64,000 nucleotides of DNA from JAJECS01 sp965262745 (GCA_965262745.1 OZ253558.1:2480001-2544000); one strand, 5' to 3'; positions 33,733 to 43,315 are shown, counted from the first letter of the stretch. Program-made: numbers and translations. Notes: generated by a model not told the origin, from the sequence alone.

Positions 33733-35178
33733 ATGACGCACGACCGCCCCAACATCCTCTGGTACTGCACCGATCAGCAGCGCTTCGACACCATCGGCGC
33801 GTTGGGCAACCCGCATGTGCGCACGCCGAATCTCGACCGCTTCGTGGCGCAGTCGGTGGCGTTCACGCACGCTTATTGCCAGAGCCCCATCTGCACGCCC
33901 AGCCGCGCCAGCTTCCTCACCGGCATGTATCCCAGCCGGGTGCACAACGCGCGCAACGGCAACGCGGTCGTGCCGCCCGAGACCGCCGAGCGCCTGGTCA
34001 CACGCGCGCTGGCCGACGCCGGCTACGACGGCGGGCTGGTGGGCAAGCTGCACCTGGCGGGCGCGGCCACATCGCAGGAGCCGCGCGTGGACGACGGCTA
34101 CCGCGTCTTCGAGTACAGCCACTCCCCGCGCAATGACTGGCCGCTGGCCGAGCACGACTACGCCCGCTGGCTGCATGACAAGGGCCACGATCCGGCGAAA
34201 GTGCTGAGCGTGCCGGCCGGCTACGGCGGGCTGATGGCGCCGACGCCCGAGCGCGACAACGTGCCACCCGAACTGCATCAATCAACCTGGTGCACGGAGC
34301 GGGCCATCGCCTTCATCACCGACGACCGCGCAGCCGACACTCCCTGGTTCCTCTCGGTGAATCCCTACGACCCGCACCCGCCCTACAACCCGCCCTGGGA
34401 GTACTACCGGCGCTACGACCCGTCGGCGCTGCCCGGCCCGCTGTTCCGTCCCAGCGATCTGGAGACCCAGGGCCGCTTGACGCGCGCGGGCGTTGACTTC
34501 CAGAGCGAGTCGCGACGGCCCGAGGAGTTTCGCGCGCGCGAGGTCCAGGCCGCCTACTTGGCCATGATCGAGCTCGTCGACGAGCAGTTCGGGCGACTGC
34601 TGGACGCTTTGGAGGCGGCGGGCCAAGCCGAGCGCACAGTGGTCATCTTCACCAGCGACCACGGCGAGTCGGCCGGCGACCACGGCCTCCTCCAGAAGGG
34701 CTGCCGCTTCTTTGACGGCCTCACGCGTGTGCCGCTGATCTGGCGCTGGCCCAATTGCGTCGCTGCCGGGCGGCGCAGCGACGCCCTGGTGGAGCTGACG
34801 GACATTGCGCCCACCCTGCTGGAGATCGCCGGGCTGCCGGTGCCCGAGGAGACGCAGGGCCGCTCGCTGCTGCCGCTGCTGCAGGGCGCGACGCCCGCGA
34901 ATCAACATCGGTCGTACGTGCGCTGCGAATATCTTGACGCCGTCGATCTCCCCGACCACACCCGCGCCACGATGTATCGGGACCGCCGCTGGAAGCTGAA
35001 CGTTTACCACAATCACGGGCTGGGCGAGCTCTACGACATACAGGCCGATCCGCATGAATTCGACAACCTGTGGGACAGCCCGGACCACCGAGACGTGCGC
35101 GACGAGCTGGTGCAAGCCAGCTTCAACGCCACCGTCATGGCGCTGGACCCGGGACCGCGAAGGGCCTCAAGTTTCTAG
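33733..35178 (+). CDS. Sulfatase (formylglycine-dependent)
   Basis: Hydrolyses sulfate esters. 481 residues from the ATG at 33733 (GTG at 33721 also in frame). PNILWYCTDQQRFD gives the first metal aspartate. The modification motif CTPSRASF has C54, which must be converted to formylglycine. Later motifs are GKLHLAGA, FTSDHGESAGDHGLL and HNHGLGELYDIQADPHE. No signal peptide is seen, so a cytoplasmic location is likely. No maturase gene lies nearby. It converges on the cupin gene without a gap. Confidence 0.9.
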   Translation: MTHDRPNILWYCTDQQRFDTIGALGNPHVRTPNLDRFVAQSVAFTHAYCQSPICTPSRASFLTGMYPSRVHNARNGNAVVPPETAERLVTRALADAGYDGGLVGKLHLAGAATSQEPRVDDGYRVFEYSHSPRNDWPLAEHDYARWLHDKGHDPAKVLSVPAGYGGLMAPTPERDNVPPELHQSTWCTERAIAFITDDRAADTPWFLSVNPYDPHPPYNPPWEYYRRYDPSALPGPLFRPSDLETQGRLTRAGVDFQSESRRPEEFRAREVQAAYLAMIELVDEQFGRLLDALEAAGQAERTVVIFTSDHGESAGDHGLLQKGCRFFDGLTRVPLIWRWPNCVAAGRRSDALVELTDIAPTLLEIAGLPVPEETQGRSLLPLLQGATPANQHRSYVRCEYLDAVDLPDHTRATMYRDRRWKLNVYHNHGLGELYDIQADPHEFDNLWDSPDHRDVRDELVQASFNATVMALDPGPRRASSF

Positions 35179-35496
35179 CTAAGGCCGCGGGGCCATGACC
35201 ACCAGCAGGCGTGCGCGGGCGTTGGTCTCGTTTGTCACGCCGTGGTCGGAGCCCGCCGGCGCCCACACCGCGTTTCCGGGGCCGACCGCCTGCCGCTCAC
35301 CGTCCACCTCGAAGGTTGGCGCGCCGTCAATCACGTAGTAGACCTTGTCGGACGCGGCGTGGACGTGGACGCGCTGGGCCTGCCCCGGCTCGAGGCAATA
35401 GACGTCGCAAAACATCCGCTCCGACTCAAACAGGTTGTTCTTGGCCATCTTGGCGGCGGCAAATCCGCTGTGGCTGTCAACGTGGTGGACGTGCAT
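35179..35496 (-). CDS. Small cupin-domain protein
   Basis: 105 residues forming a single cupin_2 barrel: QRVHVHAASDKVYYVIDGAPTFEVDG (motif 1) and PAGSDHGVTN (motif 2), with His ligands for a metal. Could be a sugar-binding, dioxygenase-like or regulatory protein; no substrate is evident. It is convergent with the sulfatase, and its start is 62 nt from the end of the M16 gene downstream. Confidence 0.78.
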   Translation of the reverse strand: MHVHHVDSHSGFAAAKMAKNNLFESERMFCDVYCLEPGQAQRVHVHAASDKVYYVIDGAPTFEVDGERQAVGPGNAVWAPAGSDHGVTNETNARARLLVVMAPRP

Positions 35497-35558
35497 GGCG
35501 TCTCCCGATCGGCGGAGTATCGAGCGGCAGCGTAGCGCCGGCGGGACGCGCCCGCCGG

Positions 35559-36863
35559 CTAGGCCGCCGGCAGCTCCGGACCTGCGGTCACGAGCGTGTA
35601 GGCGTCGGGGTCGATGAGCCGCGCCGCCGCCTGTTGCACGTCGTCCGGCGTCACCGCCTCCACGATTCCCGGATAGCGAGCGAGATAGTCGAGCCCCAAG
35701 TCGTACGTCTCTATCGTCAAGAGCATGCCCGCGATGCCGCCGTTGCGCTCCAGCCGCAGCGGCAGCGATCCCACCATGGCTTGCTTGGTGAGCCGCAGCT
35801 CCTCCTCGGAGGGCGGCTCCTCCGCCAGGCGGCGCGCCTCGGCCAGCCCACTGGCAACCGCCTTGGACACATTGACCGGGTTGACGCCCGCGCGGATGGT
35901 CCAGGGCATGCGGGCGTGGGCCGCCTCGGCGTGGCTGGTGGCGTGATACGCCAGCCCCTGCGCGTCGCGCACCTTGGCGCCGATGCGTCCGCCGAGCCCC
36001 AGTTGGCCGAGGATGTAGTTGCCCATCATGACCGGGAAATATGCGGGATCGAGTCGTCGTACGCCGGGCCAGCCGAGCGCGAACTCGGTCTGCGTCTTGC
36101 CGGCCATGTCCAGGTCCTCGCGCACCCCGCCGGTCATGGTCTCCGCCGTGTCGAAGGTGCGAATGGCGTCGCGCTGACGCTCGGCGGCTCCGGGAGAGAG
36201 ACCGCGCCAGTCCTCGAAGTACCGCGCGGCCAGCTCGCGCACGGCTTCAGGCGTCACCGCGCCGACCACCGCCAGCACCAGCGACGCTGGGTCGTACGCC
36301 GCGGCGTGGAAATCACGCAAGGCGGCGGGCGTGAGGGTGCGCATGGTCTCGGCGTAGCCCTCGTCGGGGCGGCCGTAGGGGTTGGCGCGGCCGTAGAGCA
36401 GCTCGCGGAAGCGCCGGTCGGCCAGCGCGCCGGGGTTGTCTTCCACGTGCGCGATGCCGGTGAGCGCCTGGTCGCGCAGCCGCTCGACCTCGTCGTCGGG
36501 GAAGGTGGGATGGCGCAGGCCGTCGGCGGCCAGCCGCAGCAGCAACTCCAGGTCTTCCGCCAGGGCGCGGCCGCCGAAGCTGCCGTGCTCGATGCCGGCG
36601 CCGAAATTGAGCGCGGCGCCCACGTCGTCAAGCTCGGCGCTGAACTGCATGAACGACCGAGTGGCGGTGCCACGGTTGAGGGCGTCGGCGGTCAGACCGG
36701 CGAGGCCACAGGCCTCCTCCGTTTCCAAAATGGCCCCGGCGGCGTGCTGCGCGGCCACGGCCACGGACGGCGAGGACGGGTTGGGGTAGACCAGCAGCAC
36801 CATGCCGTTGGCCAAGGTGGCGCGCGCCACTGTGTCGGGGCCGAGCGACGGGCCGCGCGTCAC
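35559..36863 (-). CDS. M16-family peptidase homologue, non-catalytic partner
   Basis: 434 residues from a GTG at 36863 that overlaps the preceding gene's stop (GTGA). It has the M16 fold order (LANGMVLLVYPNPSSPSVAVA, AYDPASLVLAVVG, MGNYILGQLGLGGRIG) but lacks HxxEH: the corresponding place reads CGLAGLTADALNRG. In paired M16 proteins one subunit carries the zinc site and the other shapes the chamber, so this should be the inactive subunit. Confidence 0.85.
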   Translation of the reverse strand: MTRGPSLGPDTVARATLANGMVLLVYPNPSSPSVAVAAQHAAGAILETEEACGLAGLTADALNRGTATRSFMQFSAELDDVGAALNFGAGIEHGSFGGRALAEDLELLLRLAADGLRHPTFPDDEVERLRDQALTGIAHVEDNPGALADRRFRELLYGRANPYGRPDEGYAETMRTLTPAALRDFHAAAYDPASLVLAVVGAVTPEAVRELAARYFEDWRGLSPGAAERQRDAIRTFDTAETMTGGVREDLDMAGKTQTEFALGWPGVRRLDPAYFPVMMGNYILGQLGLGGRIGAKVRDAQGLAYHATSHAEAAHARMPWTIRAGVNPVNVSKAVASGLAEARRLAEEPPSEEELRLTKQAMVGSLPLRLERNGGIAGMLLTIETYDLGLDYLARYPGIVEAVTPDDVQQAAARLIDPDAYTLVTAGPELPAA

Positions 36864-38152
36864 TGCGGCGGGCGCGCCTGCGCCGGACCTTCGGGAATGA
36901 ACCAGCCGGTGGTCCGCCGCTCCGGACGCAGATAGGTTTGCGCCGCGCGCTGCACGTCCGGCGGCGTGACCTCGGTGAGGCGGTCGGTGAAGGTCTGCGC
37001 CGCGCGCCAGGTATGCGCGATATCGAGGAAACCCAGCCACATCGCCTGCGACGTCACGCCCTCCAAGCCGATGGCCTGCTTGGCGCGCGCCTGGCGCACG
37101 GCGCGGGCGAGCTCAGCCTCGTCGGGCGCATGATCCTGCAGGTCCTGGATCACCTCCGACACCGCCTCGGCGATGGGTTCGCGGTCACCGTTGGGCTTAA
37201 GGATGACGCTGATGCGGTGCAGAGTTGGGTCGATGTTGAAGCCGATGTCCGTGCCGACCGCGGCGGCCAGGCCCGAGGCCACGAAGCGTCGATAGAGCCG
37301 TGAGGTGCGGACGATCCCGCCGCCGCCGAACGGCCCGCTCTTGGGGCCGGCGAGCAGCGCGTCGAGCACCAGCAGCGCGGGGAAGTCGGCATGGGCGAAC
37401 TCGGGGACCCGATGGCCCACGGTCAGGATGGGGAACGGGCCCGGATGCCGCACGTCCACCTCGCGGAGGCTCGTCGGCTCCGGCTCGCGCACCGTCAGCG
37501 GCGGCGGCAGCGTGCGCGCTGGGATATGCCCAAACGCGCCTTCGAGCCGTTCGAGCACGTCCGCCTCGGTGACGTCGCCCACGACGACCGCCAGCGCGTT
37601 GTTCGGCGCGTAGTGCGCGCGGTAGTGCTCGTAGAGCTCGTCGCGGGTCATGCGGTTCAGATCGGCCTTGCTGCCGATCACGCCGCGGCCGTACGGATGG
37701 GTGGTGAAGGCGGCGGCCTCGAGCGCCTCGGTGAGCAGGAACATGGGCTCTGCCTCGTACCCCTCGCGTTCGGAGATGATGACGGTGCGCTCACTGGCCA
37801 CGTCATCAGGATCGAAGACGGCGTTGGCCATGCGATCAGATTCGATCCGCAGCGGCAGGTCGAGGTGCTGGGACGGGACGGTCTCGAAATAGGCCGTCGT
37901 ATCCTCGGTGGTGAACCCGTTCCACGTGCCGCCCACGCCGTTGACCAGGCGGCCGATGTCGCCGGGGTTGAGCGTCTCGGTACGCTTGAACAGCATGTGC
38001 TCGACCCAGTGGGAGGCGCCGCTCATGCCCAGCGGCTCGTTGCGCGCGCCGACGCGATACCACATGACGAAACTGACCAGGGGAACGGCGTGACTCTCGC
38101 GCAGCAGGACCTGAAGTCCGTTGGAGAGGGTGTGCTCGGCGACGTCGTCCAT
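36860..38152 (-). CDS. M16-family zinc peptidase, catalytic subunit
   Basis: 430 residues with the inverted zinc motif HWVEH at 48-52 and the downstream acidic segment SERTVIISEREGYEAEP. HYAPNNALAVVVGD and SGPFGGGG-like GPKSGPFGGGGI are further family signatures. It is expressed before, and overlaps, the non-catalytic partner, so a heterodimeric clamshell protease degrading peptides is likely. No signal peptide is seen. Confidence 0.88.
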   Translation of the reverse strand: MDDVAEHTLSNGLQVLLRESHAVPLVSFVMWYRVGARNEPLGMSGASHWVEHMLFKRTETLNPGDIGRLVNGVGGTWNGFTTEDTTAYFETVPSQHLDLPLRIESDRMANAVFDPDDVASERTVIISEREGYEAEPMFLLTEALEAAAFTTHPYGRGVIGSKADLNRMTRDELYEHYRAHYAPNNALAVVVGDVTEADVLERLEGAFGHIPARTLPPPLTVREPEPTSLREVDVRHPGPFPILTVGHRVPEFAHADFPALLVLDALLAGPKSGPFGGGGIVRTSRLYRRFVASGLAAAVGTDIGFNIDPTLHRISVILKPNGDREPIAEAVSEVIQDLQDHAPDEAELARAVRQARAKQAIGLEGVTSQAMWLGFLDIAHTWRAAQTFTDRLTEVTPPDVQRAAQTYLRPERRTTGWFIPEGPAQARPPQ

Positions 38153-38256
38153 AGGGTGCGATTAGCGCCGAGGGCGCGCAGACGGCGATGCTAGCACAGC
38201 GGTCATTGCCGCCACCCACGCCCGCCGGAGGCCGATAGTGGACCACCCCGGCTCCG

Positions 38257-38304
38257 TCATTCCCGCGAAAGCGGGAATCCAGAGCCAGCCCGCCGACGGC
38301 GGGC
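38257..38304. repeat. REP-like double hairpin
   Basis: ATTCCCGC-GAAA-GCGGGAAT (38259-38278) and GCCCGCC-GAC-GGCGGGC (38288-38304) are two perfect hairpins. GGAATCCAGGC recurs near 38360. The whole 38153-38404 gap is non-coding. The 5' half is a widespread intergenic repeat type, CATTCCCGCGAAAGCGGGAATCC. Confidence 0.55.
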
Positions 38305-38404
38305 CACCTTTGTCTCGTCCTTCCGGCGAAATGCCTGCCCCGTACTCGATGCGGGGCCGGAATCCAGGCCCGGCGACCGAGTTTTCACCCACCGGAGCTC
38401 GCCG

Positions 38405-38773
38405 GTGACCCCCGCTGAATTCGAGGCGACCGTGCGTGAAGCGATCGCCGGCATTCCGGATGGCCTGCGGAGCCGCCTTGAGAATGTGGAGGTCGTCGTC
38501 GCCGACTGGCCCACCGAGGACGAGTTGGAAAACGCAGGCGTGCCGCCGGGATATACGCTCTTCGGCCTCTACACCGGCGTCCCGCTCACCGAGCGGACCT
38601 CCGGTTATCACATGGTGCTGCCGGACCGAATCACGATCTTCCAAGGCCCGCTTGAGGATGCTTGCCGTGACCCCGACGACCTCCGCGAGGAGATCCGATC
38701 CACGGTGATCCACGAGTTCGCGCACCACTTCGGTCTGACGGACGACGACCTTCATCGGCTCGGAGCCGGCTGA
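38405..38773 (+). CDS. Minimal zincin-like metallopeptidase (PF06262-type)
   Basis: 122 residues from a GTG. The C-terminal half contains STVIHEFAHHFGL (HExxH) with a following acidic stretch DDDLHRLG, and the preceding PDRITIFQGPLE is typical for these small proteins. The biological substrate is unknown. It abuts the next gene with no spacing (TGAATG), suggesting coupling. Confidence 0.82.
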   Translation: MTPAEFEATVREAIAGIPDGLRSRLENVEVVVADWPTEDELENAGVPPGYTLFGLYTGVPLTERTSGYHMVLPDRITIFQGPLEDACRDPDDLREEIRSTVIHEFAHHFGLTDDDLHRLGAG

Positions 38774-39934
38774 ATGCCCGCCGTGACGCTGGAGTGTTCG
38801 GTGTGCGCGATCGAGGTATCGCGGGAAATCTCGCCGCTGGCCTGCCCGCGCTGCGAGGGACCGCTGGACGCCGTCATGGCCCTGCCGCCGCTGACCCACG
38901 ACATCGAGGCGCTAGTCGACGAAAGCGCTCCTGGCGTGTGGCGCTATCGGCCCGCGCTGGCGCTGTCGAGCGACGTGCTCGTCTTGTCGCTCGGCGAGGG
39001 ACGCACGCCGGTGGTGGACCTCGCGGCCTGGGGCAGCGGCCACGGCTTGACCCAATGCCGCGCGAAGCTGGAATACATGGCGCCGACCGGATCGTTCAAG
39101 GACCGCGGCGCGGCGCCGGTGATCGCGTCGCTCAAGGCCGAGGGCGCGGCCACGATCGTTGAGGACTCCTCGGGCAACGCGGGCGCCGCCATGGCCGCCT
39201 ACGCCGCGCGCGCCGAGCTGGCCGCCGACATCTATGTGCCCGCTGCGGCGCCGGCGGGCAAGATCGCGCAGATCGCGCAGTACGGCGCCACGGTGCATCG
39301 CGTGGAAGGCACGCGCGAGGACGTGGCCGCCGCCGCGGCCGCCGCCGCGCGGGCGCCCGGCGCGGCCTACGCCTCGCACAGCCGCCATCCGGCATTCGTC
39401 GAAGGCGCGAAGACGTTCGTGCTGGAGCTGCTGGAGGACGGCGTGGACACGCTGCCGCGGCACTTCGTGTTTCCGGTGGGCAACGGCGGCCTCATCCTCG
39501 GCGCGCATAAGGCGCTGACGGAGCTGCGGCAATCCGGCCTGCGATTCCGGATGCCGCGCCTGCACATTGCGCAAGCCGCGTCCTGCGCGCCGCTGGTTCA
39601 GGCGTTTGTGACAGGCGCCGAAGCGCCGGTCGCGGTGGAGCGCCAGCCGACCATCGCGGGAGGGATCGACGTCGCCGCCCCGGCCCGCGGCGCGGCCGTC
39701 CTCCGCGCCGCCCGCGCCACCGGCGGCAGCGCGGTGGCGGTCAGCGAAGACCAGATCGCGGCGGCGCGATCCGCCCTGGCGCGCCACGAGGGCCTGTTCG
39801 TGGAAGCGACCTCAGCCGCCGCCTTCGCCGCCGCGGCGCAGTTGTGCGCCCAGGGCGCCATCGCCGACGGCGACTCCGTCCTCATCCCCGCCACCGGCAG
39901 CGGGCTCAAAGACCCGCCGCAACTGTCGGCCTAA
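38774..39934 (+). CDS. Threonine synthase-like PLP-dependent enzyme
   Basis: 386 residues of fold type II. An N-terminal zinc-ribbon-like CSVC...CPRCEG precedes LGEGRTPVVDL, the PLP lysine K109 in PTGSFKDRGA, EDSSGNAGAAMAAYAA, and the phosphate-binding PVGNGGLILG. Many threonine synthases have this layout, but related lyases do too, and no other threonine genes are nearby, so the exact reaction is open. Confidence 0.8.
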   Translation: MPAVTLECSVCAIEVSREISPLACPRCEGPLDAVMALPPLTHDIEALVDESAPGVWRYRPALALSSDVLVLSLGEGRTPVVDLAAWGSGHGLTQCRAKLEYMAPTGSFKDRGAAPVIASLKAEGAATIVEDSSGNAGAAMAAYAARAELAADIYVPAAAPAGKIAQIAQYGATVHRVEGTREDVAAAAAAAARAPGAAYASHSRHPAFVEGAKTFVLELLEDGVDTLPRHFVFPVGNGGLILGAHKALTELRQSGLRFRMPRLHIAQAASCAPLVQAFVTGAEAPVAVERQPTIAGGIDVAAPARGAAVLRAARATGGSAVAVSEDQIAAARSALARHEGLFVEATSAAAFAAAAQLCAQGAIADGDSVLIPATGSGLKDPPQLSA

Positions 39935-39956
39935 CCGGCTGCCCTCCGCCTGGCAG

Positions 39957-40451
39957 TCAGGCGGCGCCGCGTTTGGCCCGCGACGTACGGCGTGCTTGCT
40001 TGGCCTCAGGGCTGTGCGCGGCCTCATGCGCCGCGATCAGTTGGTCGGGCGTCACCTGCGCCACGGCCTCGCCGATCACGTCCAGCGCCGCGTCGTCCGC
40101 GCGCCGGAAGCGCACGCAGGACTTGCCCATGTTCAGCTTCTTGCCCGCCGCCGCATACGCCGCCGCAAACCAGTCCGTGAGCTCCTGGCTGGCATATAGC
40201 GCGTGCAGATAGACCGAGATGTGGCGCTTCTGGGCCGCCAGCGCCACCGAGCCCAGCGCCTCGCCGTTGTAGGTGTTGGGAAACCGCTCCAGCGGAATCG
40301 CGTAGCCGATCATGCCGTACTGCATGGTCTCCTCGAACCCGTCGGGCAGGTTGGCCAGGATCACCTCGCGCACGCGCGCCACGTCCGCCCGCCGATCGTC
40401 CGGCAACTCGGCCAGGTATTGGTCAACCGTCGTCGCCCTGCTCGAGACCAT
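39957..40451 (-). CDS. DUF1801 family protein
   Basis: 164 residues with TTVDQYLAELPDDRRADVARVRE, YGMIGYAIP and GKSCVRFRRADD, typical of the YdhG/DUF1801 group, followed by a basic tail (ARRTSRAKRG). The activity of this family is not established. AGGAGG lies ten nt before the ATG. The first 18 codons and the leader are duplicated at 42103-42195 on the far side of the AlbA_2 gene. Confidence 0.85.
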   Translation of the reverse strand: MVSSRATTVDQYLAELPDDRRADVARVREVILANLPDGFEETMQYGMIGYAIPLERFPNTYNGEALGSVALAAQKRHISVYLHALYASQELTDWFAAAYAAAGKKLNMGKSCVRFRRADDAALDVIGEAVAQVTPDQLIAAHEAAHSPEAKQARRTSRAKRGAA

Positions 40452-40489
40452 GCGTTCGCTACCTCCTGCTCAGGCGTGCGCCGCCACGC
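40394..40489. repeat. Direct repeat copy A flanking the AlbA_2 insertion
   Basis: About 95 bp that contain the DUF1801 start codon, its leader and the bases matching the end of the DUF362 gene. It aligns with 42103-42195 at roughly 90% identity, for example CAACCGTCGTCGCCCTGCTC present in both. The cargo between the copies is 40490-42102. Confidence 0.8.
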
Positions 40490-40636
40490 CTGTGATGAGC
40501 TGGACAGCGTGGCGGGAGCGAAGTCGACGGCACGACGGTCACGACAACGACACACGGGGTCGATACCGTTTACCCCGCGTGAGTCGACCAGAACCGAACC
40601 CACCGCTGTCACGCGCGCTAAGCGACGCCACGACAG

Positions 40637-41974
40637 CTAACGCCTCCTATTTCTAAGAACATGTGCCGCTCGAGCAATAGCCGCCTCAAGATCGTCAAGT
40701 GATCGGGTTATGACCTCCACAGGTATTCCCAGGGCTTGAAACACCTGCATGCTGACTCCAAGCGCACCTTCGTGTCCAACAAGATCCGACTCAGATGGGA
40801 ATGTGTCAATCTCAGGTGCTACTACAAACCGGTCGTGCAATCTGCCGCTGGGAACAAAAATGGGATCCTCCTGGACTAACGGAAAGCCATAGTTCATAGT
40901 GTGAATGAGATATTCAGGAAGATCTATGAACGGTACTGTGCGCCAGACATTCTCAAGATGAGCCTTGATATGGAATGGACCCTTAACATTCGCTGCCAAT
41001 GCGAGACACCTATGGCGAATCATTATTGACATGTAGATCTGAAACAGTGGACTGAGGTCTAAAATGGTCTGATACTCCATGCCATCGCGAGCCAGCTTTG
41101 AAAGGAATTCCTCACCAATGGCGTATTGATTCCATGCCGGGTCTTTGATGTCGGACAATAGTGGTATTGGCAAAGTCACAAAGGAGTGGCAGTGCCTTGA
41201 GAATTCCCATGTAAGCGTGCGTGCGTTCTGAGGGTTGTTAGCAGCCTGACGAGCAGCATAGCCTTCAGACGTGGAAAAAATATTATCAAACGGTAGCATT
41301 CCCCCGCCCATGATGTCGGTAAATTCGGCCAGACCTTTATCGTACCAATGACCTATCGTTTCATAGCGATCTGAAAATATACTAAGATGAATATATGGCT
41401 GATTCTCTTCACCTCGGGATACTGGTGGGCTACGGGATATTCGGTCCGCTAAGCGTATGTTAGCACGGTTCCCGCGTTCGACGAGCAAATCTAGCACCCC
41501 TCGGTCTGTCTCTGGGGCAGGGTTTGATGAGTCGGCGATGCGTCTATAGATGCGGCCGTCATTATGAAGATAAGGAGGGTTTGGCCCCTGCGGTATAGAG
41601 ACGACCACTAGTGAATGGTCGGCGCCGAGGTTTATCGAGGCGATGGGACCGTGAAAGACTCTAGTGGTGTAGAAGACGGGAGGCTGTAAAAGGTCTTTAG
41701 TGGCATTTCTGAGCGAGTCGAGGGCGTCGGGAACTTGAGAGGTCGGTAGTCCAGGAAAGCCTTGGGCTGTATGTGATGTCGAATCTTCGGAGACTCCGAG
41801 AAAGAGCCATCCGCCGTACTGGTTAGCAAAGGAGGAAAGGCTTTTTGCTAACGATCGATGGCTAATCATGGCTGATTTGTATTCGACATACCAACCCTCG
41901 TGAACGTCGTGGAGGCTTGCTAAATCGTCGGTCGACAGAGCTTGGAGCTCTTTGTCGAATGGTGTATATCTCAT
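40637..41974 (-). CDS. AlbA_2 (Schlafen/AAA_4-like) domain protein
   Basis: 445 residues. The AlbA_2 domain occupies about 15-160: EGWYVEYKSAMI, LAKSLSSFANQYGGWLFLGVSED and GRIYRRIADSSNP, the pattern of divergent AAA_4/Schlafen-type nucleic-acid-binding domains. The remaining 280 residues are unassigned. Base composition is visibly poorer in GC than that of the flanking genes, and the gene lies between two direct repeats, so it is probably acquired. Members of this family occur in defence and regulatory settings. The ATG directly follows a TAG ending a short leader frame. Confidence 0.75.
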   Translation of the reverse strand: MRYTPFDKELQALSTDDLASLHDVHEGWYVEYKSAMISHRSLAKSLSSFANQYGGWLFLGVSEDSTSHTAQGFPGLPTSQVPDALDSLRNATKDLLQPPVFYTTRVFHGPIASINLGADHSLVVVSIPQGPNPPYLHNDGRIYRRIADSSNPAPETDRGVLDLLVERGNRANIRLADRISRSPPVSRGEENQPYIHLSIFSDRYETIGHWYDKGLAEFTDIMGGGMLPFDNIFSTSEGYAARQAANNPQNARTLTWEFSRHCHSFVTLPIPLLSDIKDPAWNQYAIGEEFLSKLARDGMEYQTILDLSPLFQIYMSIMIRHRCLALAANVKGPFHIKAHLENVWRTVPFIDLPEYLIHTMNYGFPLVQEDPIFVPSGRLHDRFVVAPEIDTFPSESDLVGHEGALGVSMQVFQALGIPVEVITRSLDDLEAAIARAAHVLRNRRR

Positions 41975-42157
41975 CTATCTCGTGCTAGAAGGCAGCTGGA
42001 GCCGCGATTGGTTGTTTGTGCGTGGTGACGCGTGGGTGAAATGGCGGGACGCGATTCTAGCGGCAGGGCCGGGTAAGGAGGTAGTGGAAGGTGGGGCCGA
42101 GGGATCGGGTAACTCAGCGAGATATTGCTCAACCGTCGTCGCCCTGCTCGAGACCAT
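41975..42157 (-). pseudogene. Truncated DUF1801 copy forming a 60-codon leader frame
   Basis: The ATG at 42157 begins MVSSRATTVEQYLAELPD, matching the intact DUF1801 protein for 18 residues. The frame then runs into the insertion and stops at 41975-41977, immediately before the AlbA_2 start (TAGATG). The new frame is probably non-functional as a protein but could couple translation of the cargo gene. Confidence 0.7.
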
Positions 42158-42195
42158 GCGTTCGTTACTTCCTGCTCAGGCGTGCGCCGCCGCGG
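42103..42195. repeat. Direct repeat copy B flanking the AlbA_2 insertion
   Basis: Partner of 40394-40489. It includes the stop codon of the DUF362 gene (42176-42178) and the start of the truncated DUF1801 copy. Differences from copy A are scattered single bases, so the duplication is not recent or the incoming copy came from a relative. Confidence 0.8.
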
Positions 42196-43306
42196 CCGCC
42201 GCGTGCGGAAGTGCCCCGCCATCCTCCTCGGGATATTGCCGAAAGAGCTGCCCCCAGGGGCCGCGCCTGGCTTGAGCCGCTCGCCGGCGGCCGTGGACGT
42301 TCCACCAATAGCCGTCGTGGTAGGCGCGGGATGCGGCGTAGGACCAGGGGGCGATCACCGTGCGCAGCAGCAGACGCTCCAGGGGCTTCAGGGGACCCCA
42401 ATAGATGAGCTTTTGGCCGCGGCTGGCGAACGTTTCCCGGGCGGTGCGGGCCTGCCAGCTCACGGCGTCGACGTCGACCCCCACGACCTCAATCTCGCGC
42501 GCGTCCGCAGTGCCCAGCCCGTGCTCGTGTGCCAGGCGCAGGAACGGAATGTCGAACGGATCAAGGCCCATGAGACGGGCGATGGTGGCGTCCACGGCGA
42601 CCTGATCGGCGCCCGCCAGCAGCAACCCGCGCTCGTGGACCTCCATGCAACGCGGGCCGGCGCCTTCGCCGACAAACGTGCCGTCCACGACGGCGAAGAT
42701 GCCCTTGTGGATCTCCTGCTGAATCGTCAGCAGGTCCACCAGCGTTTCGTGGATCGTGGCGTGGCAAAAGTGACGCTTCTCGAAGAGCAGCCCGCCGAAC
42801 GCGTTCTTCATGGCGCCGGTGATGGTGGTAAAGACGTGCGTCTTCATGGTGGGCAGGTGGATGACGTTGGTGCCGATGAGGCGTTCGGGGATGCGCACGC
42901 CTTCGGGAAACACGTCGTGCAGGGTGAGCAGACGGCCGCGGGGCTCATAGCGCACCCAGCGTTCGTCGTCGTAGAGATGCACGTTGCGCACGCCGTGCGC
43001 CGCGAGCACCGGCCGGTGCTTGTTGGCGCGCTCGCCCACGCGGGCGTCCACGACCACCGTGCGGTTGTGAGCCCCGAACACGGTGTCCGCGGAGAATCCG
43101 TCGGCGAGCAGCGTGCGGGTGACGCCGTCGAGCTGCCAGGGCGCGGTGGAGCAGGCGGGATACCAGTGATGCCACGAGATGTTGATCTTGAGCGCGGTTT
43201 CGGCCGCCGGGTCCAAGTGTTCGCGGTAACCGGCGCGGCGCATGGCGTCGGAGACGTCGTCGAGAACCGATTCGGGCCGCGTGCGAACGAGGGCGACGGT
43301 GGTCAC
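42176..43306 (-). CDS. DUF362 domain protein
   Basis: 376 residues. Typical blocks are ALKINISWHHWYPACS, NVIHLPTMKTHVFTTITGAMKN, FAVVDGTFVGEGAGP and LLLAGADQVAVDATIARLMG. DUF362 proteins are often linked to iron-sulfur or redox enzymes, but this one shows no ferredoxin domain, and its function is unknown. The C-terminus is a run of Ala and His. It follows the RibD-like gene by nine bases on the same strand. Confidence 0.85.
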   Translation of the reverse strand: MTTVALVRTRPESVLDDVSDAMRRAGYREHLDPAAETALKINISWHHWYPACSTAPWQLDGVTRTLLADGFSADTVFGAHNRTVVVDARVGERANKHRPVLAAHGVRNVHLYDDERWVRYEPRGRLLTLHDVFPEGVRIPERLIGTNVIHLPTMKTHVFTTITGAMKNAFGGLLFEKRHFCHATIHETLVDLLTIQQEIHKGIFAVVDGTFVGEGAGPRCMEVHERGLLLAGADQVAVDATIARLMGLDPFDIPFLRLAHEHGLGTADAREIEVVGVDVDAVSWQARTARETFASRGQKLIYWGPLKPLERLLLRTVIAPWSYAASRAYHDGYWWNVHGRRRAAQARRGPWGQLFRQYPEEDGGALPHAAAAAAHA

Positions 43307-43315
43307 GGCAACCTG

